From Darksidea phi (lineage: Eukaryota > Ascomycota > Dothideomycetes > Pleosporales > Lentitheciaceae), in contig JASJFT010000089.1 of the NCBI GenBank assembly GCA_030770425.1, positions 62,001 through 126,000 on the forward strand: DNA of 64,000 nucleotides, in the 5' to 3' direction. Positions within the stretch are counted from its first letter, which is position 1. The number at the start of each line of letters is the position of its first letter. The notes under the pieces are model-generated. The model saw only the letters and a program-made list of their open reading frames with translations. It did not search any database and had not been told where the DNA came from. The position numbers and the translations under genes were made by a program. This document shows, in pieces, positions 32,106 through 43,694 of the stretch.

Positions 32106-33208
32106 ATGCGCTCCACATATTTCTGCCGCGCAGCTTTCGCTGCTTCAATGCTCCACTCCGTCATTGCGCAAGGTTCAGTTCCTACGGATCTCACTGCCGG
32201 CTTTAATAGCGAAGTCCAAGTATCATTTACCGGAGAAGCGAACGAGGGCTTCAAGGACGGCACAACCTTCAGCAAAGACCGTAAGATCTCCCTTCCAAGC
32301 TAACCTACCCTATATCAATCTAACACACGACAGAGGTGACGGAAGAGCCCACATTCGCACTCGGCGACTCTGATGGCATTGCACCGCAAGTCCTCTATAC
32401 TATCATAATGGTAGACACCTCAGATGACAACGCACGAACCCTGCATTACGCCCGTGCGAACTTCCAACACTCCGAAGGCGTCAAGATCGCGAGCGAAGAC
32501 CAACCGCTACTTGAGTACAAGGCGCCAGGCACCCTCGGTGAGACTGGAGATGAGAGGAAGTACACTTTCTTGATGTATACGAACCCCCAACGCAGAAAGA
32601 TCGACAGTTTGAACCTCCCAGGCGATGGCGAGGCGTTCGATGTGAAGAAGTTCCAGGACGACAATGGGCTGGATGATCCGAGCGCGGGAACTGGTATGGT
32701 CGTGAGCCTGAATGGCGAGGCAAGCTCCGAACCGTCCTCCTCTAGCTCATCCCGAAGGCCTGCTGCGACCCAAGCCCCATCGTCAACCGCGGCACCAAGC
32801 AGTGCAGCTACGAGGAGTGCTGCACCATCAACATCGGAGTCAGAGCCAGAGTCTACGACGGTTGCTGCACCATCACCATCAGAGTCGGAGTCGGAGGCTG
32901 CGACAAGTGCAGCATCATCAACTTCGGAGCCAGATTCGGAGTCAGCACCGACGGCTCCCACCCCAACGGAAGGCTCCCAGGATCAGACGCCTTCATCGGC
33001 GGCTGGACGTACCACTAATCTGGCGCCTGCTTCGCCAACGCCGTCAACCCTCTTGCAGACTTCAGCTGTAGCAAATGCTACCGCTTCGTCTACCACTTCC
33101 AGTGCTCCAGCTGAGCAGACGGGATCTGGGGGGTCTATGCTATCCTTACCTTGGATCCAGTGCGCGGTATTGGCTCCTGTTGTTGTTTACGCCGGGCTGT
33201 TAGTTTGA
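32106..33208 (+). CDS. Secreted PEBP-like protein with Ser-rich repeats and GPI anchor signal
   Basis: Exons 32106-32280 and 32334-33208, giving 349 aa. The signal peptide (MRSTYFCRAAFAASMLHSVIAQG) is followed by a phosphatidylethanolamine-binding-protein-like domain (about 25-200): SFTGEANEGFKDGTTFSKDQ, EEPTFALGDSDGIAPQVLYT, IMVDTSDDNARTLHYARANF, YKAPGTLGETGDERKYTFLM, NPQRRKIDSL. The DxD and HYA motifs fit PEBPs, which bind anionic lipids or act as protease or kinase regulators. Residues about 215-320 are a mucin-like Ser/Thr/Pro/Glu region with three imperfect repeats of about 20 aa (TSESEPES, SESESEAA, TSEPDSES; DNA near 32820-32960). A final hydrophobic segment after GSGGS signals GPI attachment, so it is probably wall- or membrane-linked. 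Confidence 0.88.
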
Positions 33209-33765
33209 TCCTGGGATGGTGAAGGGTGTTCGTCTTTGATCTTGATGAAAAAGCTTTTTGCGCGTTGGAAACCCAAAGTCCGAGGAAATGCAATATGATA
33301 CCACTACTCGTTTGGCACTGTTTTAGAGGACTCTTCTGGTCTAATGATAATGAAAAATCTTGTTCAAAATTTTGGCTGTTGAGTGGAGATACCACTACCT
33401 TACATGTACCACATCTATGCGTTCATGTAGCTTGATAACCAATTGATATTCTGAAGAACGTTATACGTTCGGATTCATACTACGGCCCTGGAAATGTGAG
33501 CAGTCATGCCGAACGAAAAGTGAGATCCTATCTAGGATGATGTCATCTTTCCGACGCGACACGGAGTGCGCCAAGGGCACGCCAGGAACAACACACGTCA
33601 AACATTCTCGAAACTCTACCTATCCCTGGTGTGCTGGCCACATCGGAGTCCTTTTCGCTTCTGTTTAAGTATATTGTTTCTTGTTCCTGATTCTTCACAC
33701 ACAATACCCGAATTCATTCCCCCAGACTGCCTGTTTTCAGATCTAATCGACACGTTTCGCCCATC
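33209..33765. other. Intergenic region
   Basis: 557 bp between two plus-strand genes. No coding or RNA feature is seen. Confidence 0.45.
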
Positions 33766-34418
33766 ATGCCTTCAGCAATGGTCTCGCAGACACTGCAAGG
33801 CGCCGTGCTGAGTGCAACATCTAACGTCCTCGCACAAGGCATTACGTCCTACAAAGAAGATGTGGGGCCTCACTCCCAATGGCGCATGCGCGTACACCTT
33901 CGATCGGTTACTTACAGCGTGCTAATCAGGCGCCCTTCTCCCTCAGCGTAACCCCGATTATCAAATTCATCGCCTTCAGCATCGTCAGCAATCCACCAAA
34001 TATCGTCTGGCAAGGGGTCCTCGAAAACGCTTTCCCCACAAATGTCCCCGTCGCACCGTCCGCACCGTCCGAGAAGCTCAAAGATAAGCCCGCTAGGACG
34101 CAGATAAGCAAGAGAAATGTGCTCATCAAGTTCGTTCTCGACCAAACCATTGGCGCTGTGGTTAATACGCTGATGTTCCTCGTGTTTATGGGTTACGTGA
34201 ACGAGCCGGGGGCAATGGCGGGCAAGGTTGAGCCGTTGCAGGCCGTAGTGAAAGAGATCGACGAGAAGTTCTGGCCGATGATACTGGATGGGTATAAGTT
34301 CTGGCCGATAGTCTCATTGATGAGTTTCGTGTGGGTTCCGGTTGACAAGAGAGTGGTATTTGGGTGCTCTGTGGGGGTGCTGTGGGGAATCTACTTGAGT
34401 TTGATGGTGGAGTCTTGA
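33766..34418 (+). CDS. Mpv17/PMP22 family membrane protein
   Basis: Modelled as exons 33766-33861 and 33930-34418, giving 194 aa. The N-terminus (SQTLQGAVLSATSNVLAQGI) and blocks IAFSIVSNPPNIVWQGVLEN, FVLDQTIGAVVNTLMFLVFM, EKFWPMILDGYKFWPIVSLM and FVWVPVDKRVVFGCSVGVLW are the standard family pattern, with four predicted membrane helices. The W-P and D-x-R elements near the C-terminus are typical. Mpv17 relatives sit in the mitochondrial inner or peroxisomal membrane and may form channels. The splice site is uncertain: the GTGGGG donor gives a 68-nt intron; an alternative GTACAC donor at 33892 gives only 38 nt and eight more residues. Both are phase 0. Confidence 0.82.
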
Positions 34419-35526
34419 GGCGACTTTGGGCAACTATGCACAGCGCACAGCAGGCATAGTCCCGCGCTTGCAGGAGTGTCCCATTACGATTTGCGATAGA
34501 GCCAACGCGCTGTCCGAACACCTGACAAGAGCGAACATACTGCCCTGAAGATCCAACAGGGGACAACAGTTGTACCCTTCTGTACTTTCCGGCCTTTGAA
34601 CTCCTCTTAGCTCACACCATGTGCTTTCTTCTCCTCAATTCATTCGTACACGCAACTCTGGATCCTATCCAACCACGTTAACTGACAGCTAGCACGCACA
34701 ACAACTCTTCTGGCTGCATGTGTTAAACAAACCTGGTCACATGCAACGGTGGATTCCAACGCCGGGATTTCCGTGGTTGAAAATTGTTGACAGCAAGACA
34801 ACATCACCGATACCTTCGGCCAGGAAGACGCTACCCATACAACAATCGATTGGACAATGGTTATGCCAACCACCCATCAACATAACGACGTGGAGCGGTA
34901 ACATACACCATAAGCGTTGATTCTGGTCAAACCTCTATCGGCCGATCTACTTGTCGCAGGTGTGCTACTGATGCTATGGATAAGATATCGAAGCAGTGCA
35001 AGGTACAAGCGTGTGGCTGGTCCAGTGTGTTCATTCGCATTCGCTTGCGCAAGGTTGGTAAGAGGTAAACCACGGTGCGACACGCCATTCTAGTTGTTGG
35101 ATACGCTAAGTACCTAACTTCTGGTCATGCGCTACCACTATCCAGTCGACGCACACGAACAGAATACTATCCGTAGATTACATATGGAATGTACCCATCT
35201 TAGCGAGACCTGTATGAGACTCAGGGCAAGTCTTCCTAGCTCATCGACCATCTGCGCGTGAGCTCGGAGCCTAGGCGTGCTTGCCTGAATCAAATCTACT
35301 AACTGCAGGACGCACGAGTTAATCATAAACCAGAACCTACTTTCCATAAGGTTTCGGTGTTGTCATTTTTATCTTCTCGTCGCTTGTGGGGCTATCACTC
35401 GTTACCACCAATTCGCTTTCCCCGGCCGATTTGGTAGCGATCTAATCCATCCCTATTCCTTCTCCAACATCTTCTCAGCACTGAGAACCTGAAATCCACA
35501 TTACTACGGCTCCTAAAATCTTAAGC
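34419..35526. other. Intergenic region
   Basis: 1.1 kb with only short unsupported frames. I see no gene, RNA or repeat; the last 150 bp are pyrimidine-rich and probably the leader of the GH16 gene. Confidence 0.45.
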
Positions 35527-37132
35527 ATGGTCTCGAGCGAAGCTGAAAAGCAATCGTCCGAACACAGTGCCCATGAGCCCCACCCAACGCCAAATGCCAT
35601 CTGTCCGGACCAAATTACGTCTGCGCCTCGCCGACGGAATTATGAAGGCCCTTTCGCTAAGCCAGCTTCTCAGGTGCCCGCCGATCAGACTCGAGCAGCT
35701 TCCACTCCGATCCCTTCGACTCCGGCATCCACGAAAACTTCCGGGCCAAGCTCAGCCGACGTTAGGCGCGATAGCAATGCTGAATGCGACAGCAGAGCGA
35801 GTGGAATGAAGGTCAAACCGAGGAACGACAGATACTTCAAGTCACGTCGCATCCGGAAGGGTACATCAGAGAGGCCGTGGATGAATGAGAAGGACCCCAG
35901 GGAGAAGTGGAACACCATCATTCCTCTTTTAGGTCTGGGCATCGGCTTGGCTATCTGCGGGTTCCTTATCTGGGACGGTCTACGAAGTGTCACCAATAAC
36001 AAGTATTGTCCCGTACTGGAGGAAACATTCTCGTTGGGCTTGAATGACAAAGTCTGGACGAAGGAAGTGGAAGTCGGCGGTTTTGGGTAAGTGCATCGAC
36101 TCGTCACATAATATCCGTTAATGACATGATCCTGAAGCCATGGTCAATTCGAACAAACGACGAACACCGAGGAGAACGCCTTCGTTAAGAATGGAGTGCT
36201 TTACATCAAACCTACCCTGCAAGATCCGGCTCTCATTGAGAAAGACAGTGTAATTGATCTGCGCGGCAATGGTTGTACTGGAACAAGTTGGGAGGATTGT
36301 ACCACCGCTACGAACACCACTAACGGCACGATCGTCAACCCCGTCAGGTCTGCTCGCATCAATACCAGACTCGGCGCCTCGATCAAATTTGGTCGCGTCG
36401 AAGTCGTCGCTAAGCTTCCAGCTGGTGATTGGCTCTGGCCCGGCATATGGATGTTGCCTAAGTACAACAAGTACGGAGAGTGGCCAAGATCGGGAGAGAT
36501 CAACATTGCAGAAAGCCGCGGCAACAATTGGACGTACGCACAGGGCGGCAACAATGTCGTCAGCAGTGCCTTGCACTTTGGTCCTAACACAGGCAACGAC
36601 GGATGGTGGCGCAACAATGTCAAGCGGAGAGCTTTGCATACCACTTACTCTGCAGGATTCAACACTTTTGGTATAGAGGTCGGTCCCGCCATTACCGTCT
36701 TCCGAAGCGCAGGCTAATATCAAGCAGTGGAGCGAAAAATACATATATACCTACGTCAACACGCGCCTCCTTCAGGTCATGTTCACACATTTTACGGAGC
36801 CCTTCTGGACCTACGGCCGCTTTCCCCTCTCCGATAGCAATGGTACACGACTTGACAATCCCTGGGCTAACACCGGCAGCAACGCATCGCCCTTTGACCA
36901 GGAATTCTACCTCATCCTCGATGTGGCTGTTGGCGGAACTAACGGCTGGTTCGAGGACGGGAAGTCAGGGAAGCCTTGGATCGATGTGAGCTCTAGAGCG
37001 AAACGTGACTTTTGGCAGTCCAGAAACGAATGGTATCCTACTTGGAGAAATCAGGGATGGATGGAGGTCAAGAGTGTGAAGATTTGGCAGCAGGAGGGGT
37101 ACAAGGGATGTAATTCGACTAATTCACAGTAG
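35527..37132 (+). CDS. Membrane-anchored GH16 family glycoside hydrolase-like protein
   Basis: Exons 35527-36086, 36138-36678 and 36728-37132, giving 501 aa. A disordered cytoplasmic N-terminus (1-128) precedes one transmembrane helix (about 130-149, IIPLLGLGIGLAICGFLIWD), so the enzyme is type II membrane-anchored. The GH16 beta-glucanase domain follows (about 165-495): GGFGHGQFEQTTNTEENAFV, ARINTRLGASIKFGRVEVVA, LPAGDWLWPGIWMLPKYNKY, GEINIAESRGN, and VAVGGTNGWFEDG. The catalytic signature is normally ExDxxE; here it is E307-I-N309-I-A-E312, so both glutamates remain but the middle Asp is Asn. That could lower hydrolysis or favour binding or transglycosylation. Fungal GH16 members act on beta-1,3-glucan in the wall. 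Introns are 51 and 49 nt. Confidence 0.9.
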
Positions 37133-37641
37133 AGGCTTTCTCAGAAAGGATGCTTGGCTTGATTGTAGGATCACCGCAAGTTGAGTTAGGTGTTGGTATA
37201 TTGATGAGGTAGTGTTGTGAAGTCTGAGTATCATCATTACTACTCACACGTAGCAGCTATGGAATAGGAGCTAATACTATGCATTGGCATTCATGGCCGT
37301 TGGTACAAATGCCTGAGATAGTAACTCTGAAATGACACCCACATAGGGTGTCTCGCGATAGTGTTGCAGCTAAAACCCTCCCGGACGCCTGACTGACGTA
37401 CCTTGCATATCCACGACACGAGGCCTTTCGAGAACCATGGGAGACCCAACCAGCCCCATAATTCTCCGAGAACTCTCCAAAACCCAACATTCATTGCAGC
37501 TCCCAACCCACTCAAACACACAACCTTGAGCTATTTCCCATGTCTGGTAATATTTACCCCATCTACGCAATGTTGGCCCACGTCGAGAAGTGTATGGTGT
37601 CATACTTCCACAGCAAAACCCAAGCTGCGGTCTGGCAATGA
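37133..37641. other. Intergenic region
   Basis: About 500 bp between the GH16 gene and the relic. No supported feature. Confidence 0.4.
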
Positions 37642-38230
37642 CTACTACAAGCCGTGCTCAACCTTCTCTCTCAACGCAAAGGACTGATCAACTGCTTTAT
37701 CGTTTCGCGTCCCAGCAATCCCAACCTTCCAGCTATTCGATCTCAACGTTTTGCAAGATGATGTCGAATGGTTCGCTTCAGGCAGGCCTACTACTTCCCC
37801 TCCCCATCTTCCTCGTCCCATGTAATCGCCACCGCAGCCAATACTTTATTCAGCTTTTTCGCAGAACGGCCCAGTAATATCACCGATAACTGAGACGTCA
37901 TCAAGCAGGCTTACTCGGAGCTGCGTTAGATTCTTACTGGGCAGGGCCGCGCATATGTTAGAGGCAAATTTGACGTTCAACTACCTCCAAGAGATCCGAG
38001 TTAGCGATTCCTTTATTCACATGCCGAAAGTGCTCAAGCGGTTTAGATCTAGCATGGTATGTATATTTGTGGACTTCGTAGGAATGATGCTGCTGGCTGT
38101 GGCGTCGATTATTTCATCTTATCGGTATATTGTGAATTTAGCGACAATATCGCCAATTGCGCCGGGTTATGTAAGATGTTTGTTGTTCCCTAGTGCGCTG
38201 AACTCGATGTTGATGACATCTTCGGGGTAA
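37642..38230 (+). pseudogene. Frameshifted relic of an unknown protein gene
   Basis: Three protein-like fragments follow one another on the plus strand in different frames. 37642-37737 encodes LLQAVLNLLSQRKGLINCFI then VSRPSNPNLPAI. From 37736 a +1 shift gives FDLNVLQDDVEWFASGRPTT up to TAA 37823. 37955-38230 encodes VSDSFIHMPKVLKRFRSSM and a hydrophobic GMMLLAVASIISSYRYIV. The frame change falls in the middle of a sequence that reads naturally across it (SNPNLPAI/FDLNVLQDD), which is why I regard it as a decayed gene and not chance. I do not recognise the family. Confidence 0.4.
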
Positions 38231-38499
38231 GATTCGGACGGGAAATTGTCTTCTCAAGTAATTCGAAATTTAGAGCTAGAGGATGAGGGCGTCGTATCGT
38301 ACGCCTGCGTGATTGAGAAAATATCTGACACCATTGCTGAGCATCTACTGTCATCCCAAGTGCACCAGGATCGGGCGATCTCTGCGTCTGAAAAAAATGT
38401 GTCATCGAATATGTGTTCCGAAATCATACTTGAGGATTCTATTGAAATACTTTACAAGCATCCATCGCTGCTCAACACCATTCCTTCCCAAGAGCCTTT

Positions 38500-41400
38500 C
38501 TAAGGGGTGCTCTTGCTGAATTGGATCAACCTCTTGACACCAACCTGCACCTGATTAGCATCGTTTTTCACAAGATAATTTCGGATTGAGGTGCTTACCA
38601 TCCAGTTACTTCCCTCATCCGTTTTGTTCGTCATCAAATCCGAGAAGATGCTAATTGCCTGATCGTACTGCTTCGCCTGAATGTGGCTCGCAAGGTTGTT
38701 CATCTCCTCAATTGTATCCGGCTTAAGCAGATCCTCGTTGTTCAGGTGGTCAAACAAAATGTTTAGACGCTTCTCGGTGTCGGCAACGTGTGCTTTGTAT
38801 TGAGCTGGAGCCTTGGCCTTTACTCGCTGCATATCTGCGCTAAGAATGTCGAAGATGGGGCGAGAAGCTGGAGGGATGTGTGAGCGGTCACCGGCGGCTG
38901 TAGAACATTAGCACATGTTCGCAAGGAGACTTGTTTAAATGCAAGACTTACGATGCTTGGACGCCGAAGCTGCCTTCTGTGAGCCGGCAGTTCCAGGTCG
39001 TGAATCTGGCCTGGGAGGCCCGCCCTGAACAGGACCACCAGGAGGTCCAGCTCGAGGTGGGCCTTGCGGCGGACCTCGAGGTGGTGCCGATGCTTGAGGA
39101 GGAGCTTGCGCATGTGGTGCCGGTGCATAAGGCGAGATAGCTGGCGGTGAAGGGGCATATGGCGAAGCACCTGAGAACTGACTTGGTGGAGGTGCAACCT
39201 GTCGCGGTGGGGCCATACCTCCTTGAGGGGCAGACGGGGCTGTTCCAGGAGCGGGAGCATAGCGGTTCGACGGTGGTGCTGAGGATGGTGGAGGATTATA
39301 CGGCGAGGCACCGCGGGGCATTGGTGGCTGCTGAGGGGCAGCGAATCCTGTCGGCTGCTGCGGCGGGGTGTATGCGCTCGCTGCTTGCGGTGGAGCATAC
39401 GGGCTCGGAGCAGACGTTTGAGACGCTGATGGCGGTCCATGTGGCGGGCCTTTCGGTGGGGGCGGAGGAGTCGGTCTGGACATAGGAGGGTACGTCGGCG
39501 ACGGTCCTCCGGGTGGCGGCCCAGTCATAAACTGCTGATTCGGGAATGGTGAGCTTACTGCATTGAGCGGAGTGCCACGGCGCGAAGATGGCTTTGGCGG
39601 ACCAAAGTCGGGCGTGTCATTCCAGTTCGGGATGTTCGATCGGTTGGCTGCTGGGGGTGGACCCGCTTGCGAGTTCCCGAAGTTACGTGGAGGCGGCGCA
39701 ACAGGATGTTGCTGGGGTGGTTGGTAGCCGCCAAAAGGCTGGGGCTGCGAAGGCTGGTAGCCAGCAGGAGTATAGGCGTTTCGAGCGGGAGCGGGGGGGT
39801 AGGCTGGTACAGCCGCTTGTGCCTGAGCAGACAGCGGGTTGGTCGGAGCATAGGCTGAGCCACTCTGCTGAATAGGGGCAGGAGTCGGAATCGGCGGCTG
39901 CTGCTGTTGGGGTTGGTATGAAGGTACTACGCGAGAAGCCCGTTGGGCGGGAGCAGCCTGAGTCTGTCGCTGAGCTGTCGCCTGTGGTGCGGCTTTCTTG
40001 GTCGCCATCTTGATCCGGTCTCGGGCTACTTCTGCTGCAGGATACTTTAAAGGCAAAAGGTCCAGATACTTCTCAGCAATGGATAGCTGCCCGTGCGAAG
40101 ACGCAATGTCAGCATATTCGACATACTTTGCGTAGAGTGGGCCAAGCTTCCAGTCCGACTCCTTTTGCTGTTCTGCGTCCTCGAACTTGGTGACCTCTCG
40201 GAAGACCGTCACCTTCTCGATGAAGTCCTGTAATGATCGGGCATGGATGGAGAAGCTGTTGTCGTCCGTGGAGTTCTCAACGCTCTCGGCCTCGCTTTCC
40301 TGTAGCTCTTGTGCCCAATTGACCACGACCTTTTCTAGCTTGGATCCTGCCAGATAGCAGAATGACGCATCCTTGCGGTAAGACTCCGTCTCCTCGGAAA
40401 TGGCCTCTTCTAGCCGGTCGCCAAGTGCCTCGCAAAGATCAGGAAATTCGTCCTTGTCAGCAAACGTACAGAGTGTGACCATGACCTCTTTCCAGTCTTT
40501 GAGGTCGGCATTGTAGACGACATCCCAAAGGTTGTTGCCGACTATTGAAGCTAGTAGTCGTGTGTAGTTGGGACCATCGGTTTGTTTCTTGAAGTAGGCG
40601 GCACGTGCTTTTGCAATGCACTTTTCTCCACCGCAGATTGCGATCATGAACGCATCGGACAGCTTGTTCTCCTTGAGGCAGATGTCAACTGCCTTTTCAA
40701 AAGCACCTTGCGTCAACGCTTGTGTAATCTGCTTATCGGCTTCTGACTCTGACCCGGTGTACACTTGGAAGGGGTTGTTTGTCTTCGCACCCTTTGAAGC
40801 AGCCAAGTCTGAGAGGAAGTTACCACTTTCGGTGGACTGGTCGAAGAATGAAGCACCCTCATCTGCCGTCCCCTCTGTGTCCGCAACCTCCTTCTCTTCC
40901 GCAGTTAACTCTTCCTTGCCCTCCGAGTAGCCAAGATACTCAACAAGCTTAGTTCGTGGGTTGTCTGATATCAAAGTCTCAATGACCGTCCAGTCGGCCT
41001 TTTCCTCGTCTGTGCTTGCTTTAGCAATCTTCGATTCGCAGATTGCGGAGAGATCGCCCTTCTCCAACGCCTTGTTGAACTCTTCGCTGGCATTGCCTAT
41101 ATCTGAATCGACCGAAAATGTAGATATGCTAATCTTCGACTTGCTATCGACGATGCCGAACCTTACGATCTTGCCCCCAAATCCGAAAGATACACCCGTG
41201 CGTCGCCGCAGCCACTTGGGCGGCGTTTTCAGTGAAAACGATGCGCCCTGTGGCTCAACGTGCGTCTTCGAGAAGAAATCCTCGCCATCGAGCGCGTGTG
41301 AAGTCGACTTTGTTTGATCTGGTCCAGCTCCGGTATTCTGGAGGGATTGTATCGCGATTTTGCCATCGAAAGACCCGGTCGCCAGGATGTTCGGGTTAGA

Positions 41401-42435
41401 AGGGTGAAACGCTGTTTGGAAAGTCCAATTGGTCACAACGGGAAACTCGCCGAGGACCTCGCCCGTATGTGGATTCCATGCAATGGTACGGTTGTCCTTG
41501 CCGCAGGATAGAAGGATGTCGCTGTCCTGAGCACACCATGATAGCGACAGCACACCTTGATCGTGTGCCTGCAGAGTCTTCTCTGGGGCGTTCGAGTTTC
41601 GGAGGTCCCATACCAGGACCAGCGGGTTCTGGTCGGTGGGAATGGCGGTGACGAGCCTTGTGGGGACATCAGGATCCCAAGATACCGCGCTCACCGTCTT
41701 CCTTCCATAATTGTTCAACGTAAGATTTTCCTTTTTTCCTTTCACGTCCCAGACAGTGACAAAGCCGCCACTGCTTCCAGTAGCCAGAATATGCCCCACC
41801 TTTTTGTTCCAGTCCAGCGATGTGTACTCGTCGGGATTCGCACCAGCCTTGCCCAAGCGGAAGGATTTGGATTGATCATCGAGGTTATGGATGAAGAGCT
41901 CGCCTTTTGCACCTGCCGTGGCGAGGATGTTGGACCACTGTGGGTTGAATTGGATGGCTTGAATAGGCCCGGAATGCTTGTCGATCTGCTCAATGAAAGC
42001 GTCGCTGTGGACATTCAGTATTCTTGCCATATATACAATTGAGCGTGTGCCCTGACCTTGCGCCAGTCCGTAGTTTTTCCGCATCCCACAGCACCAACGC
42101 GCCGCTGTCTAATGCGCCTGCTATTATTCCACGGGGATATTCTTCGCTCGGCCGACTCCAGGCAATGCCGTTGAACCTGCAAGCAGATCAGCTTCGCTCC
42201 AAATACCCAGGTTGATGCTGAGCTACCTTGACTCCACGCTGACAGTAGCAACAGGCTGGAGCTCCACGCCCTGCTCCGCGCTGTCTAGATTGAGCTCCCA
42301 GAGCTCTAAAACAGTTTCATTTGAAAAGTCCGCATCGACAGCGCCAGCCTTTGTCCCCGTAGCAATCAATGGTTGCGTCGGCCCAGGCGACCAAGCGAAC
42401 GTGGCTGTCCTGGGGATCTCTCGCAAACGGACCAT
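38500..42435 (-). CDS. SEC31: COPII coat subunit Sec31
   Basis: Exons (minus): 42227-42435, 42057-42176, 38952-42004, 38599-38897, 38500-38544, giving 1241 aa. Sec31 pairs with Sec13 as the outer cage of COPII vesicles leaving the endoplasmic reticulum. The N-terminal beta-propeller (about 1-330) starts [19 protein letters not shown] and includes [56 protein letters not shown] and [20 protein letters not shown]. The helical ACE1 region spans about 450-750, then a long Pro/Gln/Ala-rich segment (about 770-1120) that in yeast binds Sec23 and Sar1, and a conserved C-terminus ([19 protein letters not shown] ... [17 protein letters not shown]). The last intron (38545-38598) is 54 nt, stop-free and in frame; keeping it would insert 18 residues between NWM and VGVKRL. 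Confidence 0.95.
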
Positions 42436-42768
42436 GGCGGCGGTCGCTCGCAGCTGTCAGACAAAATAAACGGGGAGGGTTCAAGGCGAAATGGGTCAAT
42501 TAGAAGAAGAAAAGAACAGACTCGCGGAAGAGCGCGGTATGGAAGAGGCGAGTCGCGGAATGTGTTTAGACTATATGTGTCGGGAATCTGAGGCAGCTTC
42601 ACTTCAACATCCACCTGTCCTCCTTCCATCATCGCGGGCTTGGCGACTGTGGGAAGTTGCATTTGTGGGCCTGTCACGTGCTTCGACTACACGAGCTTTC
42701 TCCAGTCAACGACCAGAGCGCACGACAACATCAAAGCCGACATACTCGAAGCATAACGTAAAGTCAGC
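42436..42768. promoter_or_regulatory. Bidirectional promoter region, SEC31 / RRM protein
   Basis: 333 bp separate the start codons of two divergent genes. No TATA box is evident; the region should serve both. CACGTG at about 42677 is a perfect E-box-type palindrome. Confidence 0.45.
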
Positions 42769-43280
42769 ATGGCAGACACATCTCGACTAAAAGCGACAAT
42801 ATTCGTCGGTGGCCTCGACCACGCCGTGACGCAGCAAACCCTCTATCACGCCTTCCTGCCATTTGGGGACATCGTGGAAGTCAACCTACCAAAACCAGAT
42901 GCACCAGGCTCGAGCGATCCGCACCGAGGATTCGGCTACGTTGAGTTTGAGACTGCCGGGGATGCAGCAGATGCCATCGACAACATGGACCGAAGCGAGC
43001 TGTACGGACAAGTCATCAAAGTCGCGGCTGCCAAGCCTCAAAAGGATTCAAATGAGGGGTTAGGAAGCAAGACGGCGATCTGGGAGCAGGTAGGTTTGGC
43101 GTGTTTAGTATGATGGGTTTCCGGCTAATACAACTATAGGAGGGTTGGATAGCGAAGCATACTGTGAGTGAAGAAGACCGGCAAGCAGCTCAGCAAACAC
43201 AAGGAGAGTCAGACAATGCCCCCATAGATCCCATGCAAGGACTTGAAGGGCTGGATGAAGCCGGACCGAAGCAGGCTTGA
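42769..43280 (+). CDS. RRM protein similar to the N-terminal half of PPIE (Cyp33)
   Basis: Exons 42769-43089 and 43140-43280, giving 153 aa. One RNA recognition motif (about 7-90): RNP2 TIFVGGL, RNP1 RGFGYVEF, with YHAFLPFGDIVEVNLPKP and AIDNMDRSELYGQVIKVAAA. The tail (IWEQEGWIAKHT ... DEDRQ-type charged region) resembles the linker of the nuclear cyclophilin PPIE/Cyp33, but no cyclophilin domain follows; the protein ends GPKQA. In animals PPIE is a spliceosome component. The stand-alone RRM form seems to be how many filamentous fungi keep this protein. The intron is 50 nt. Confidence 0.88.
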
Positions 43281-43694
43281 CCTCTTTTTCCAAGAAGTAT
43301 TGGGACTGAACAATTATGAAGGGTTTATGGGCGCTCGGAGTACAGATATTATGGCACTACCGAAAGAGATACCTAGGTTCTATTTGTCCGGCATACACCC
43401 CATGTGTATCTCCATTTTCTGGGGATCCGAGATAGCGATATTGTAGCTTGCATCGCGAAGGTGCAGGCAGACGGAGATGCATTAGTAGGCGCCCGGCGGA
43501 ACGAAAATTGTTATATCTCTTCAGTCGCCTTGGACGAGCGTTGCTGGAATTGTAACATGATGCCACACACAAAGGAAATCGATGTTTCTGCTTCTAGTGT
43601 CATGTTGACAAAGGAATCTGCAATCATTTTATACATGTGGCCCTCAGCCAACCTGACCCTTCCCCACCAATGTTTCGATATCCGGCCAAAGCAT
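43281..43694. other. Intergenic region between convergent genes
   Basis: 414 bp of 3' flanks. No feature recognised. Confidence 0.45.
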
